Origin: Seonamhaeicola sediminis
GTDB lineage: Bacteria > Bacteroidota > Bacteroidia > Flavobacteriales > Flavobacteriaceae
NCBI RefSeq assembly: GCF_004358095.2
Contig: NZ_SMZJ02000004.1
Coordinates: forward strand, 694,030-758,029
Length of the DNA stretch: 64,000 nt
Reading direction: 5' to 3'
Below, piece after piece: positions 52,288-63,581 of this stretch. Both the position numbers and the translations under genes were made by a program. Position 1 is the stretch's first letter. Every line of letters starts with the position of its first letter. Under the pieces are notes generated by a model. The model was not told the origin of the DNA. It did not search any database and saw only the letters and a program-made list of their open reading frames with translations.

Positions 52288-52845
52288 TTATTCTTTCAGT
52301 TCGTTTTTAAACAATTCCGCTAATTTTTTTCTGTCAGTTTCGTTTTTCAATATATTTTGTAACCAAATTTGTGGTTGTTCAGTTGCACTTTTATATTCTT
52401 TGTCTTTATATTCTTTAAACTCCGAAAAGTCAAACCAATTCTTTTTGTGAATGTGCTGAAGTGAATAAACAGCCATTTCTCCGTTCGTTGCTCCAAAAAA
52501 TGGGCAAGTATGGATTTTCGTTTTCGTTGTGTCAGAAAGTTTAGTGATAAGAAATTCAGTCAGTTTTCCTTTGTCGTTATCTGAGAATTTTTTCCATTCC
52601 GTTTCGCTGAAAACGAGTGGTTTTTCCTCTCTTTTAAATTCCGTTTCATTAACATACTGTTCTCCACCTAAACAACCACCTTTCTCAAAAACTAAAACGT
52701 TCCACAATTCAGATATCGAGTCAGTTTGCGTTATTTTAATCAATTCTGTTCTCTCAATTTGAGCAATTTCCGTTTTCAATTCCGATTGATTTTTACACGA
52801 AATCAAAGTTAAAATCAGAAGTAATATGTTCAATGAGTGTTTCAT
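52288..52845 (-). CDS. Lipoprotein of unknown function carried in the cassette
   Basis: A 185-residue lipoprotein: signal MKHSLNILLLILTLISC with lipidated Cys17. The start at 52845 is chosen because it places the signal at the N-terminus; an ATG 33 bases earlier lies in the flanking repeat. The mature part contains GGCLGGEQYVNETEF, TCPFFGATNGEMAVYSLQHI and a helical end (LAELFKNELKE). It fits no family I know. The codon mix (many TTC, ACG, GTT/CGT choices) and flanking repeats differ from the neighbours, which suggests recent gain. No partner gene is evident. Confidence 0.68.
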   Translation of the reverse strand: MKHSLNILLLILTLISCKNQSELKTEIAQIERTELIKITQTDSISELWNVLVFEKGGCLGGEQYVNETEFKREEKPLVFSETEWKKFSDNDKGKLTEFLITKLSDTTKTKIHTCPFFGATNGEMAVYSLQHIHKKNWFDFSEFKEYKDKEYKSATEQPQIWLQNILKNETDRKKLAELFKNELKE

Positions 52846-52939
52846 TTTCAGCTTGTTGCCAACAGCCGATAAAAGCAATTGAAACTGATTTTATCTTTTA
52901 GTTAAACGAAAAAACCGGAAATTGGGTCTATACAATAAC

Positions 52940-53410
52940 CTATTGCAATACCCCTACCATAGCCTTTAACCCTTTTTCATTTGCATAGTCTAAAGCCGTC
53001 TTACCTTGGCCATCCTTAATAGTTTTATCTGCATTTTGCTTTAATAAAAAGGTTACCATATCAACTTTGTTATACATAGTGGCAAAAATTAACGGTGTTA
53101 CACCTTGGTTATTTTTTGCATTTACATAAGCTCCATTTTTAATGAGCAAATTAGCAATTTCCTTATTACCCTTAAATGCTACTCCTATAAGTGCGGTATT
53201 ACCAGAAGCATCAGTAGCATCAACATAGGCCTTATGCTTTAGGAGTACTTCTACAATACCTTTTTTATCAAAATAAGTAGCAAATATTAAAGGTGTAAAA
53301 CCTCTTTGATCTTTTGTGTTAACAAGATTTGGATGTGCTTTTATAAGGGTTTCAACACGGTTTGCATCACCAGATTGAATGGCTTCAAGAAATATACTAA
53401 TATCAGTCAT
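52940..53410 (-). CDS. Ankyrin-repeat protein beside katG
   Basis: A 156-residue cytosolic protein made of about four ankyrin repeats (GDANRVETLIKAHPNLVNTK; GFTPLIFATYFDKKGIVEVL; GNTALIGVAFKGNKEIANLL; GVTPLIFATMYNKVDMVTFL). There is no signal peptide. Ankyrin proteins accompany catalases elsewhere (AnkB with KatB in Pseudomonas, an ankyrin protein with KatA in Campylobacter) and are thought to help haem or enzyme activity. Here it follows katG on the same strand with a hairpin between. Confidence 0.92.
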   Translation of the reverse strand: MTDISIFLEAIQSGDANRVETLIKAHPNLVNTKDQRGFTPLIFATYFDKKGIVEVLLKHKAYVDATDASGNTALIGVAFKGNKEIANLLIKNGAYVNAKNNQGVTPLIFATMYNKVDMVTFLLKQNADKTIKDGQGKTALDYANEKGLKAMVGVLQ

Positions 53411-53483
53411 TATTTTTTCTTCTAATAAAATTATTGTTTGTATTCTATTCTAGTAATTGTTTAGTAGGTTTTAATTAAAACAA

Positions 53484-53518
53484 ATTGGGATAAACACAAG
53501 GACTATGTTTACCCCAAT
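53484..53518 (-). terminator. Hairpin between katG and the ankyrin gene
   Basis: ATTGGGATAAACA / TGTTTACCCCAAT pairs over 13 positions with one mismatch and a 9-base loop, 29 bases past the katG stop. The following T-run on the minus strand is broken (TTGTTTTAATT), so read-through to the ankyrin gene is possible. Confidence 0.55.
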
Positions 53519-53546
53519 CTTAACTAAAACTAACAAAAAACTAAAC

Positions 53547-55808
<2,262 letters not shown>

Positions 55809-55822
55809 TCAAAAATATTTTA

Positions 55823-55888
55823 ATAAGTTATATTAGAATTGATAAAACTTATAGTTGATTAAAAAACAATAGTTTTATGATATAGTTG
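55823..55888. promoter_or_regulatory. Repeat-bearing control region between katG and tpx
   Basis: TATAGTTG occurs at 55850-55857 and 55881-55888, 31 bases (about three helical turns) apart, with a third ATAGTT at 55869. ATAAGTT (55823-55829) and AACTTAT (55846-55852) form an inverted repeat. This could bind a peroxide regulator for both divergent genes; an exact OxyR box is not present. Confidence 0.35.
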
Positions 55889-55977
55889 CAAAATTGTACT
55901 TAAAAAGAAATGTAAAAATTTAAACTAACGAAGTAATTATTGTTATTTTAGTTGACTTAAAAATTAAAACAAAAAAA

Positions 55978-56478
55978 ATGGCAACAGTAACACTAAAAGG
56001 TAATCCCATAAAAACTTCTGGAAACTTACCTAAAGTTGGAGATAAAGCTCCTGATTTTAATTTAACAGCAACAGATTTATCTACAAAGAGCTTAAAAGAC
56101 TTTGCTGGAAACAGAATTGTGTTGAATATTTTTCCAAGTATTGATACAGGAACTTGTGCAGCATCTGTTAGACAATTTAATAAAGAAGCAAGTGGATTAG
56201 AGAATACAAAAGTATTATGTATATCTAAGGATTTACCGTTTGCACAAGCACGTTTTTGTGGAGCTGAAGGTTTAAGCGATGTTGTAAATCTTTCAGATTT
56301 CAAAACAGGGGCATTTGGTGAAGCTTACGGTGTTAATTTTATTGATGGCCCGCTTGAAGGTTTGTTATCAAGAAGTGTTGTAGTTATTGATGAAAATGAG
56401 ACGGTACTATACACCGAGCAAGTTGCAGAGACTGTTGATGAACCAAACTATCAAGCTGCGTTAGAGGTTTTAAGCTAA
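55978..56478 (+). CDS. tpx: Thiol peroxidase (Tpx, atypical 2-Cys peroxiredoxin)
   Basis: A 166-residue peroxidase of the Tpx group, preferring alkyl hydroperoxides and using thioredoxin. The peroxidatic cysteine is C60 in [13 protein letters not shown] and the resolving cysteine is C94 in QARFCGAEG, close to E. coli C61 and C95. ITVTLKGNP-like ([16 protein letters not shown]) opening and [15 protein letters not shown] are typical. It is followed 2 bases later by dgkA. Confidence 0.95.
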   Translation: MATVTLKGNPIKTSGNLPKVGDKAPDFNLTATDLSTKSLKDFAGNRIVLNIFPSIDTGTCAASVRQFNKEASGLENTKVLCISKDLPFAQARFCGAEGLSDVVNLSDFKTGAFGEAYGVNFIDGPLEGLLSRSVVVIDENETVLYTEQVAETVDEPNYQAALEVLS

Positions 56479-56480
56479 TA

Positions 56481-56852
56481 ATGAGCAAGAAAAAAGAATC
56501 CTTCTTGGTAAACCGTTTAAAAAGTATTGGATATGCTTTTAAAGGTGCTATGTATCTCATCAAAACAGAGGCCAGTATTAAAATTCAGTTATGTATAGCT
56601 GTTTTGGTTACCATAGCAGGATTCTTTTTCAAAATATCTGCTATCGAATGGGTTTTACAATGTTTAGCAATTGCTATGGTAATGTCTGTAGAAGGCATTA
56701 ATACGGCTATTGAAGATGTGGCCGATTTTATCCACCCTGAGCATCACAAAAAAATTGGAATTATAAAAGATATTGCAGCAGGAGCCGTTTTTATATCTGC
56801 TTTTTTTGCTGCCCTTATTGGTCTCATTATATACTTACCAAAGATTTTTTAA
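56481..56852 (+). CDS. dgkA: Diacylglycerol/undecaprenol kinase family protein
   Basis: A 123-residue membrane enzyme of the DgkA family with three membrane helices. The active-site stretch VMSVEGINTAIEDVADFIHP and the IGIIKDIAAGAVF helix are conserved. It phosphorylates diacylglycerol or undecaprenol (the latter in Gram-positives); in Bacteroidetes the lipid is not settled. It is coupled to tpx by a 2-base gap, with no clear functional link. Confidence 0.9.
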   Translation: MSKKKESFLVNRLKSIGYAFKGAMYLIKTEASIKIQLCIAVLVTIAGFFFKISAIEWVLQCLAIAMVMSVEGINTAIEDVADFIHPEHHKKIGIIKDIAAGAVFISAFFAALIGLIIYLPKIF

Positions 56853-56889
56853 TAATAATATTCTAACTAGGATAAACGTTAGTAATTTG

Positions 56890-56897
56890 TATTTTTG
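56890..56897 (+). promoter_or_regulatory. Candidate -7 promoter element of the ftsK run
   Basis: TATTTTTG fits TAnnTTTG, 59 bases before the ATG at 56957. The gap between dgkA and ftsK is 104 bases. Confidence 0.35.
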
Positions 56898-56956
56898 TGG
56901 CACTGTTATCCAATTCAAAATTAAACTTGATTTGGAACCTCAATTTGAAATCTTTG

Positions 56957-59335
56957 ATGGCGAAGAAAAAAACCAACACTAAAAAAACTCCAAAGAAAAA
57001 ACTTAAACTTCCAAGTTTTAAACTATCTAGCCAGCAAAAGCTTGTGTTTGGTAGTTTTCTAATTATTTTTGGTGTAGTGCTTTGTATTGCCTTTGTTTCT
57101 TTCTTTTTCACAGGAGAAATAGACCAAAGTACACTATCAAATTTTTCATCTAGAGAGGTGAAAACCCAAAATTGGTTACGTAAATCTGGGGCTTGGTTAA
57201 GTGACTTTTTTATCCAAAGAGGATTTGGAGTAGCGTCTTTTATTTTTGCTGGTCTTGTATTTTTATCAGGGATTTATGTTTTAATGAATCTACCTAAATC
57301 TAGATTACGCAAACATTGGTTTTGGGGTACTTTAATAGTTATTTGGCTCTCTGTTTTTTTTGGTTTTTTTTCACAGACTAATGACATCCTTGGAGGTACT
57401 GTTGGGTTCGAAATTAATAGCCTTCTTCAAGATTATTTAGGTAAAGTAGGTACTTCACTCCTATTACTTTTTGGATTAATTACCTATTTGGCTATTCGCT
57501 TTGGTGTGACTTTCGAAAGCATTTCCAAACTCTTTAAGTCTGCTAAAAAAGATATAAAACATGAACTATCAGATTTAAAAGAAGACACTTATATTACAGT
57601 AGATAATGCATTATCAGATGAAGCAGAAGCTATCAAAACTGCTTTTGAAATTCCGTTGGAGGATAACAAAAAAAAGGCGTCAAATCCTGTTAAAGAAAAT
57701 ATATCAATAGAGGTAGATACCCCATTGGAAGAAAATAATGATGAAGAATCTGGTATTGAAATAAAAGTTGAACAAATTGCCGAAGAACTATCTGAAACTG
57801 ATAATCTAGCTAACAAATTGGTTGAAGATTTTGGACAGTTTGATCCTACTTTAGAATTAGGCAAATATCAATTTCCGCCTCTAGATCTTCTAAAAAAGTA
57901 TGACACAGAGAGTATCACTATCAATCAAGAAGAACTAGAGGAAAACAAAAACCGAATTGTTGAAACCCTTAGCAACTATAAAATTGGTATTGCCAGTATT
58001 AAAGCAACTATTGGCCCTACGGTAACACTCTATGAAATTGTTCCGGATGCAGGTATTCGTATATCAAAAATAAAAAACTTAGAAGATGATATTGCTCTGT
58101 CATTATCTGCTTTAGGGATTAGAATTATTGCACCTATTCCAGGTAAAGGAACCATTGGTATTGAGGTGCCCAATAAAAATGCCACCATAGTATCTATGCA
58201 TTCTGCCATTTCATCAAAAAAGTTTCAAGGCTCTAAAATGCAGCTGCCTATTGCTTTAGGTAAAACCATCAGTAATGAAACTTTTGTTGTAGATTTAGCA
58301 AAAATGCCTCACCTTTTAATGGCCGGGGCTACAGGTCAAGGTAAATCTGTTGGTTTAAATGCCGTATTAACTTCATTACTATACAAAAAGCACCCTGCCG
58401 AAGTAAAGTTTATTTTAGTTGATCCCAAAAAAGTAGAGCTTACGTTATACAACAAAATTGAACGCCACTATTTAGCAAAATTACCAGATAGTGAAGAAGC
58501 TATTATTACAGACAATACTAAAGTTATAAATACATTAAACTCACTTTGCATTGAAATGGACAACCGCTATGAGTTGTTAAAAAATGCCATGTGTAGAAAC
58601 ATATTAGAGTATAATGCTAAGTTCAAAGCCAGAAAATTAAACCCCAATGATGGCCACCAGTTTCTTCCGTACATTGTTTTAGTGGTTGATGAGTTTGCAG
58701 ATTTAATTATGACCGCTGGTAAAGAAGTAGAAACCCCTATTGCGCGTTTAGCTCAATTGGCCCGTGCCATTGGTATCCACTTAATTATTGCCACCCAGCG
58801 TCCATCTGTTAATGTTATTACAGGTATTATTAAAGCTAATTTCCCTGCCAGAATTGCGTTTAGGGTAACTTCTAAAATTGATTCTAGAACTATTTTAGAT
58901 GGTTCTGGTGCAGATCAATTGATTGGTCGTGGTGATATGTTATTCACTCAAGGTAATGACATGATACGTATTCAATGTGCTTTTGTAGACACACCTGAAG
59001 TTGAAAAAATAACAGACTATATTGGAGCGCAAAAAGCATACCCAGACGCTTATTTATTACCAGAATATGTAGGTGAAGAAAGTGGCACAAGTCTTGATAT
59101 AGACATAGAAGACAGAGATAAACTGTTTAAAGAAGCTGCCATTGTTATTGTAACTGCACAACAAGGATCTGCCTCTTTATTACAAAGAAAATTGAAATTA
59201 GGATACAACAGAGCCGGTAGGCTCATAGACCAATTGGAAGCAGCTGGTATTGTGGGACCGTTTGAAGGTAGTAAAGCAAGACAGGTTTTAATTCCTGATT
59301 TAACAGCGTTGGATGCTCATTTAGAAAATGAATAA
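56957..59335 (+). CDS. ftsK: DNA translocase FtsK/SpoIIIE
   Basis: A 792-residue divisome DNA pump that clears chromosomes from the septum. About four membrane helices occupy residues 25-190, followed by an acidic linker, the alpha/beta motor domain with Walker A AGATGQGKSVGLNA (K463) and Walker B VLVVDEFADL, and a C-terminal winged-helix gamma domain (ASLLQRKLKLGYNRAGRLID) that reads polarity sequences. The ATG at 56957 (MAKKKTNTKK) is preferred; a GTG 60 bases earlier is in frame but sits on the promoter box. lolA follows after 19 bases. Confidence 0.95.
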   Translation: MAKKKTNTKKTPKKKLKLPSFKLSSQQKLVFGSFLIIFGVVLCIAFVSFFFTGEIDQSTLSNFSSREVKTQNWLRKSGAWLSDFFIQRGFGVASFIFAGLVFLSGIYVLMNLPKSRLRKHWFWGTLIVIWLSVFFGFFSQTNDILGGTVGFEINSLLQDYLGKVGTSLLLLFGLITYLAIRFGVTFESISKLFKSAKKDIKHELSDLKEDTYITVDNALSDEAEAIKTAFEIPLEDNKKKASNPVKENISIEVDTPLEENNDEESGIEIKVEQIAEELSETDNLANKLVEDFGQFDPTLELGKYQFPPLDLLKKYDTESITINQEELEENKNRIVETLSNYKIGIASIKATIGPTVTLYEIVPDAGIRISKIKNLEDDIALSLSALGIRIIAPIPGKGTIGIEVPNKNATIVSMHSAISSKKFQGSKMQLPIALGKTISNETFVVDLAKMPHLLMAGATGQGKSVGLNAVLTSLLYKKHPAEVKFILVDPKKVELTLYNKIERHYLAKLPDSEEAIITDNTKVINTLNSLCIEMDNRYELLKNAMCRNILEYNAKFKARKLNPNDGHQFLPYIVLVVDEFADLIMTAGKEVETPIARLAQLARAIGIHLIIATQRPSVNVITGIIKANFPARIAFRVTSKIDSRTILDGSGADQLIGRGDMLFTQGNDMIRIQCAFVDTPEVEKITDYIGAQKAYPDAYLLPEYVGEESGTSLDIDIEDRDKLFKEAAIVIVTAQQGSASLLQRKLKLGYNRAGRLIDQLEAAGIVGPFEGSKARQVLIPDLTALDAHLENE

Positions 59336-59354
59336 TTTTACACAGAAAACAAAA

Positions 59355-59993
59355 ATGAAGAACATATTTGCCATAATAGTATTTACTTTAACAACATGTT
59401 TAGGGTTTGCTCAAAATAAGGGAAAAGCATTGTTAGATGAAGTTTCAGAAAAAGTGAAGACCTATGAGAATATTTCAATAGATTTTAAATATACCCTTGA
59501 AAACCTATCGGAAAACATCAAACAAGAAACTCGTGGTGATGTAGTGATGCAAGGCGAAAAATACAAATTAAATATATTAGGTGTGACGCAACTTTTTGAT
59601 GGAAACAAATTATATCTTATTAGTTCTGAAGATGAAGAAGTTACTATTACATCTCAAAATGAGGATGAGGAAGATGCTATAACACCCAGTAAAATGCTAT
59701 CATTTTATGAGGAAGGGTATACGTATCAATTAGATATTCAGCAAAATATTCAAGGACGTAAAATTCAATATGTGAAATTAATACCCATTGATTCTAACTC
59801 AGAATTAAAAAGTATTCTACTTGGTATTGATGCGCAAACCAAACATATTTACAACTTAATTCAAATAGGAAAAAATGGGTCTAAAACAACATTAACCGTT
59901 AATTCTTTTAAAACAAATCAACCCATATCAAAAACCTTATTTACCTTTGACACCAAAAAATATCAGGATTATTACATCAATAATTTAGATTAG
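59355..59993 (+). CDS. lolA: Outer-membrane lipoprotein carrier protein LolA
   Basis: A periplasmic chaperone that carries lipoproteins from the inner to the outer membrane. From the ATG at 59355 it has 212 residues with a signal peptide (MKNIFAIIVFTLTTCLGFAQ); the ATG at 59328 overlaps ftsK and would put nine polar residues before the signal. The beta-sheet half-barrel follows: FKYTLENLSENIKQETRGDVV, MQGEKYKLNILGVTQLFDGN and SKTLFTFDTKKYQDYY. It lies between ftsK and lptF in one transcript. Confidence 0.9.
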   Translation: MKNIFAIIVFTLTTCLGFAQNKGKALLDEVSEKVKTYENISIDFKYTLENLSENIKQETRGDVVMQGEKYKLNILGVTQLFDGNKLYLISSEDEEVTITSQNEDEEDAITPSKMLSFYEEGYTYQLDIQQNIQGRKIQYVKLIPIDSNSELKSILLGIDAQTKHIYNLIQIGKNGSKTTLTVNSFKTNQPISKTLFTFDTKKYQDYYINNLD

Positions 59994-60002
59994 GTTTTTC
60001 CA

Positions 60003-62399
60003 TTGAAAATTTTAGACAGATACATACTAACAACCTATCTTAAAACTTTTATCAGTGTGTTTGTAATACTCATACTGATATTTATTTTACAAACCCTTTG
60101 GTTGTATATTAAAGAATTGGCTGGTAAAGATTTAGATCTTCCTGTAATAGCCAAATTCTTAATGTATTTTTTACCAAAGCTCATACCACTTATTTTACCG
60201 CTTACAATATTGTTATCCTCAATCATGGTATTTGGTAGTTTTGCAGAAAACTATGAGTTCGCCGCTATGAAATCTACTGGTATTTCTTTGCAGCGGGCCA
60301 TGTCTGGTTTAAGTATATTTATTGTAGGACTCGCTATTACCACGTTTTTCTTTTCTAATAACGTTATTCCGTGGGCAGAACTTAATTCTTATAATTTAAG
60401 ACGCAACATTGCTAAGCTAAAACCTGCCATGGCCATTGCGGAAGGGCAGTTTAACGAAATAAACAATTATAACATTAAAGTTGAAAAGAAAAGTGGTGAA
60501 AATGATAAGTTTCTTGAAGATGTAACGATACATATTAAGGGTTCTGACGGAAGAAAAAATGCAACGACTATAAAGTCTAAAACTGGTGAATTAGCTAGTA
60601 GAAAAGATTCTGATGTATTAAAATTAATTCTTTATAACGGAAATTATTACAGTGATGTAACCCCCTCAAAACCGGAGGAAAGAAAAAAAATCCCATTTGC
60701 CAAAAGCTCCTTTGAAAAGTACATTATTAACATTGATTTGTCTGAGATGGATAATGTAGATTTAGATGATAAATCATACACAGACAAGTACAATATGCTT
60801 AATATAAGGGGGTTAAATAAAGCTATAGATTCCATTGAAAATAGAAAAGCAGATAGCTATGGTAACCTGTCTAAAATTTTAATACAACGGTCCTCTGTAG
60901 CCACCAAACAAAGTGTTGTAAAAACAACAGAAAGTGAAGTTGAGAAAGAGCAACCTATTGATTCCATTAACTACTCAGGTAGCATTTTAGACTTATTTAA
61001 TACCCGAAAAAAATTAGAACTTATTGAATCTGCATCTAGAGGTATAACGAGTGCTCAACAAATTATTTCGTCAAAAAAAACGTCTTTTAAAAGAGAAAAA
61101 ACAGAGTTAAACAAACACTATATTTCATTACATGAAAAATTTGCTTTAGGATTTGCATGCATTATTCTGTTTTTTGTTGGTGCACCGCTAGGTGCCTTAA
61201 TAAGAAAAGGAGGCATTGGCCTACCAATGGTAATAGCTATTCTATTGTTTTTAACATATCATTTTATAGGTATATTTGCTACTAACAGTGCTAAAAATGG
61301 CAGTTTTAATCCCATTTTAGCAACTTGGTTCTCTACTTTAATTTTACTTCCGTTAAGTATATTTCTAACTAAAAGAGCTACAGCAGATAGAAAGATTTTT
61401 GAAGGAGATGGCTTATTTGAATTCCTAAAGAATGTATTCAGAATTAAAAAGAAAGAGACTAAAAAAGACACTTCTACATTTGATATTTCTGATACCGAAT
61501 ATGACGCTTTAAACAGCTATGATAACAATAAGCTTATAAATATTGCTAAAAACCACAAAGAATTTGGTTATAAAACTATTTACAGAAATACGGCATTAGC
61601 AATTTTAAACAAGCGCGGAATAACTAATGAACAATTAAAATTCTCAGGTGATTTTACTAACAGAGAATATGAACAAACCATTACCCTTAAGAATAAATTT
61701 GAAGAAGATGCTAAACTTACCCTTATACTATATGTTTTAGCTTATCCTATTACCATTATTGGAGGCGTTTTTAAGAATAATTGGTTTCCTTCTTTAGGAG
61801 TTTCCTTATTGATTGTTGGTATCATATTTTGGGGGCTTTTTATAGCATCATTCATTAAAACAGTAGTGGGTGAAACCAATTATAGAAAACATGTTGGAAA
61901 AGGTATAAACGTTAATTATGTACTCCTTCATGTTTTAGGAATACCTCTCTATTTTGTGGTTTATTTTTTGCAAAAAGAAGAACTAAAAAAAGATTTAAAC
62001 TTAGGAATTACTGAAAGTAACAATATAAACGAAAAGAATATAGAATTAGACAGAGCATCAAAAGTAATTTTAAAAAATTATCACGATCACTCAAAATTTA
62101 CCATAGTCCTTTATAGTGTAGGTATCGTTTTATTTTTCCTATTCTTTATATTTAAAAACAATAAACTACCTCAATTAGAGTTGGCATCCATTCAGTTAAG
62201 TATTGTTTCGTTAGTATTGTTTGTAATATATTATATAAAATCAATACTAAACATCAAACAATTGTATAATCGTACTAAAAATGGAAAAAAACCTCCTATT
62301 TTACTCCTAATACTTGGAATTATATTTTACGTGATTGCCTACCCTCTATTAGGAAAAAAGATTAAAGAAGACTTTGGGATTAATACTTTAGATTCCTAA
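60003..62399 (+). CDS. LptF/LptG-family LPS transport permease with extra C-terminal membrane domain
   Basis: Inner-membrane subunit of the Lpt system, which pulls LPS out of the membrane with LptB. The YjgP/YjgQ core occupies about residues 1-470: three N-terminal helices (YILTTYLKTFISVFVILILI and on), a periplasmic beta-domain (about 130-370), and three more helices from about 375. Usual proteins end near here; this one runs to 798 residues with a soluble segment (about 480-565) and six further helices. The start is TTG at 60003 (MKILDRYILTTY), 9 bases after lolA. Confidence 0.88.
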   Translation: MKILDRYILTTYLKTFISVFVILILIFILQTLWLYIKELAGKDLDLPVIAKFLMYFLPKLIPLILPLTILLSSIMVFGSFAENYEFAAMKSTGISLQRAMSGLSIFIVGLAITTFFFSNNVIPWAELNSYNLRRNIAKLKPAMAIAEGQFNEINNYNIKVEKKSGENDKFLEDVTIHIKGSDGRKNATTIKSKTGELASRKDSDVLKLILYNGNYYSDVTPSKPEERKKIPFAKSSFEKYIINIDLSEMDNVDLDDKSYTDKYNMLNIRGLNKAIDSIENRKADSYGNLSKILIQRSSVATKQSVVKTTESEVEKEQPIDSINYSGSILDLFNTRKKLELIESASRGITSAQQIISSKKTSFKREKTELNKHYISLHEKFALGFACIILFFVGAPLGALIRKGGIGLPMVIAILLFLTYHFIGIFATNSAKNGSFNPILATWFSTLILLPLSIFLTKRATADRKIFEGDGLFEFLKNVFRIKKKETKKDTSTFDISDTEYDALNSYDNNKLINIAKNHKEFGYKTIYRNTALAILNKRGITNEQLKFSGDFTNREYEQTITLKNKFEEDAKLTLILYVLAYPITIIGGVFKNNWFPSLGVSLLIVGIIFWGLFIASFIKTVVGETNYRKHVGKGINVNYVLLHVLGIPLYFVVYFLQKEELKKDLNLGITESNNINEKNIELDRASKVILKNYHDHSKFTIVLYSVGIVLFFLFFIFKNNKLPQLELASIQLSIVSLVLFVIYYIKSILNIKQLYNRTKNGKKPPILLLILGIIFYVIAYPLLGKKIKEDFGINTLDS

Positions 62400-62420
62400 A
62401 ATAAGCAATATCTTTGCCAC

Positions 62421-63581
62421 ATGACTGTGAATACTATGACAAAAGAAGCCACCCAACAATATAAATTAAACACTATACATGAGGCCATTGACGACATCAG
62501 GAATGGTAAAGTCATTATTGTTGTTGATGACGAAAATAGAGAAAATGAAGGTGATTTTGTTGCAGCTGCAGATAAAGTAACTCCGCAAATGATAAACTTT
62601 ATGGCAATTCATGGCAGAGGACTTATATGTGCACCTTTAACTGAGAGTCGTTGTAAAGAATTAGACCTCAATATGATGGTTAGAAACAATACCGACCCCA
62701 TGGAAACAGCTTTTACGGTTTCGGTAGATTTAAGAGGTGGAGGTGTTACAACAGGTATATCTGCAAAAGATAGAGCCACAACCATAAAGGCCTTGATAGA
62801 CCCAAACACGAAACCATTTGAATTAGCACGTCCTGGACATATTTTTCCTTTAATTGCTAAAGATGGTGGTGTTTTAAGAAGAACTGGGCATACTGAGGCT
62901 GCCATTGATTTTGCAAGACTAGCAGGTTTAAACCCTGCTGGGGTTATTGTTGAAATCATGAATGAGGATGGTAGTATGGCCAGATTACCAGAACTTTTTG
63001 AGGTTGCCAAAAAACTCGATTTAAAAATAGTTTCTATTGAAGATTTGGTAGCATACCGTATGCAACACGACTCTTTAATTGAAAAAAAGGAGGATTTTCA
63101 AATTGAAACACGATTTGGAAGTTTTAGATTAAGAGCATATAAACAAACTACTAATAATCAAGTACATATAGCATTAACAAAAGGTCAATGGAAAGATAAT
63201 GAAGAGGTTGCTACTAGAATTAATTCTACGTTAATTAATAACGATATTTTAGGCACCCTAACAAACAACGTTGATAAGCAACTTGATGACATGTTCAAAG
63301 TGATAAATAAAGAAGGTAAAGGCGCTATTATCTTTATCAATCAAGAGTCTCAATCAATGAATATTTTAAAACGTTTGTCTTTTTTAAAGGAGCACCAAGA
63401 ACAAGATACAGTAGCTAAGGCACCTAGAATTAATATGGATTCTAGAGACTTTGGCATTGGCGCACAAATTCTTCATGACTTGAACATTCATAAATTAAAA
63501 CTTATAACCAATTCTGCTCAGACCAAACGTGTTGGATTGATAGGGTACGGATTAGAAATTGTAGATTATATAAGCTACTAA
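62421..63581 (+). CDS. ribB: 3,4-dihydroxy-2-butanone-4-phosphate synthase with degenerate GTP cyclohydrolase II-like domain
   Basis: A 386-residue riboflavin-pathway enzyme. The RibB domain (about 15-215) is complete: VIVVDDENRENEGDFV (metal-binding acidic loop), RGLICAPLTESRC, GRPGHIFPL-like ARPGHIFPLIAKDGG, and RRTGHTEAAIDFARLAG. The C-terminal part (about 225-386) has the RibA fold outline (FGSFRLRAY, INKEGKGAIIFIN, DFGIGAQILHDL) but lacks the zinc cysteines and catalytic segment: VATRINSTLINNDILGTLTN stands where the HSECLTGD/CDCG block would be. Only RibB activity is expected. It overlaps the convergent aminotransferase by 4 bases. Confidence 0.92.
   Translation: MTVNTMTKEATQQYKLNTIHEAIDDIRNGKVIIVVDDENRENEGDFVAAADKVTPQMINFMAIHGRGLICAPLTESRCKELDLNMMVRNNTDPMETAFTVSVDLRGGGVTTGISAKDRATTIKALIDPNTKPFELARPGHIFPLIAKDGGVLRRTGHTEAAIDFARLAGLNPAGVIVEIMNEDGSMARLPELFEVAKKLDLKIVSIEDLVAYRMQHDSLIEKKEDFQIETRFGSFRLRAYKQTTNNQVHIALTKGQWKDNEEVATRINSTLINNDILGTLTNNVDKQLDDMFKVINKEGKGAIIFINQESQSMNILKRLSFLKEHQEQDTVAKAPRINMDSRDFGIGAQILHDLNIHKLKLITNSAQTKRVGLIGYGLEIVDYISY

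Larger units (their letters stand above)
52146..52908 (-). mobile_element. Cassette-like insertion: one lipoprotein gene with an attC-like folded site
   Basis: The ends are the exact inverted repeats CGTTTAAC (52146-52153) and GTTAAACG (52901-52908). Inside them GTTGGCAAC (52273-52281) and GTTGCCAAC (52855-52863) bracket the gene. Just 3' of the gene lies a strong imperfect palindrome (52160-52269). Read on the gene's strand, the left end gives GTTAAAC, which fits the integron core GTTRRRY. This order (gene, folded site, core) is that of an integron gene cassette, and its wording differs from the AT-rich host DNA. No integrase is in the window. Confidence 0.5.
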
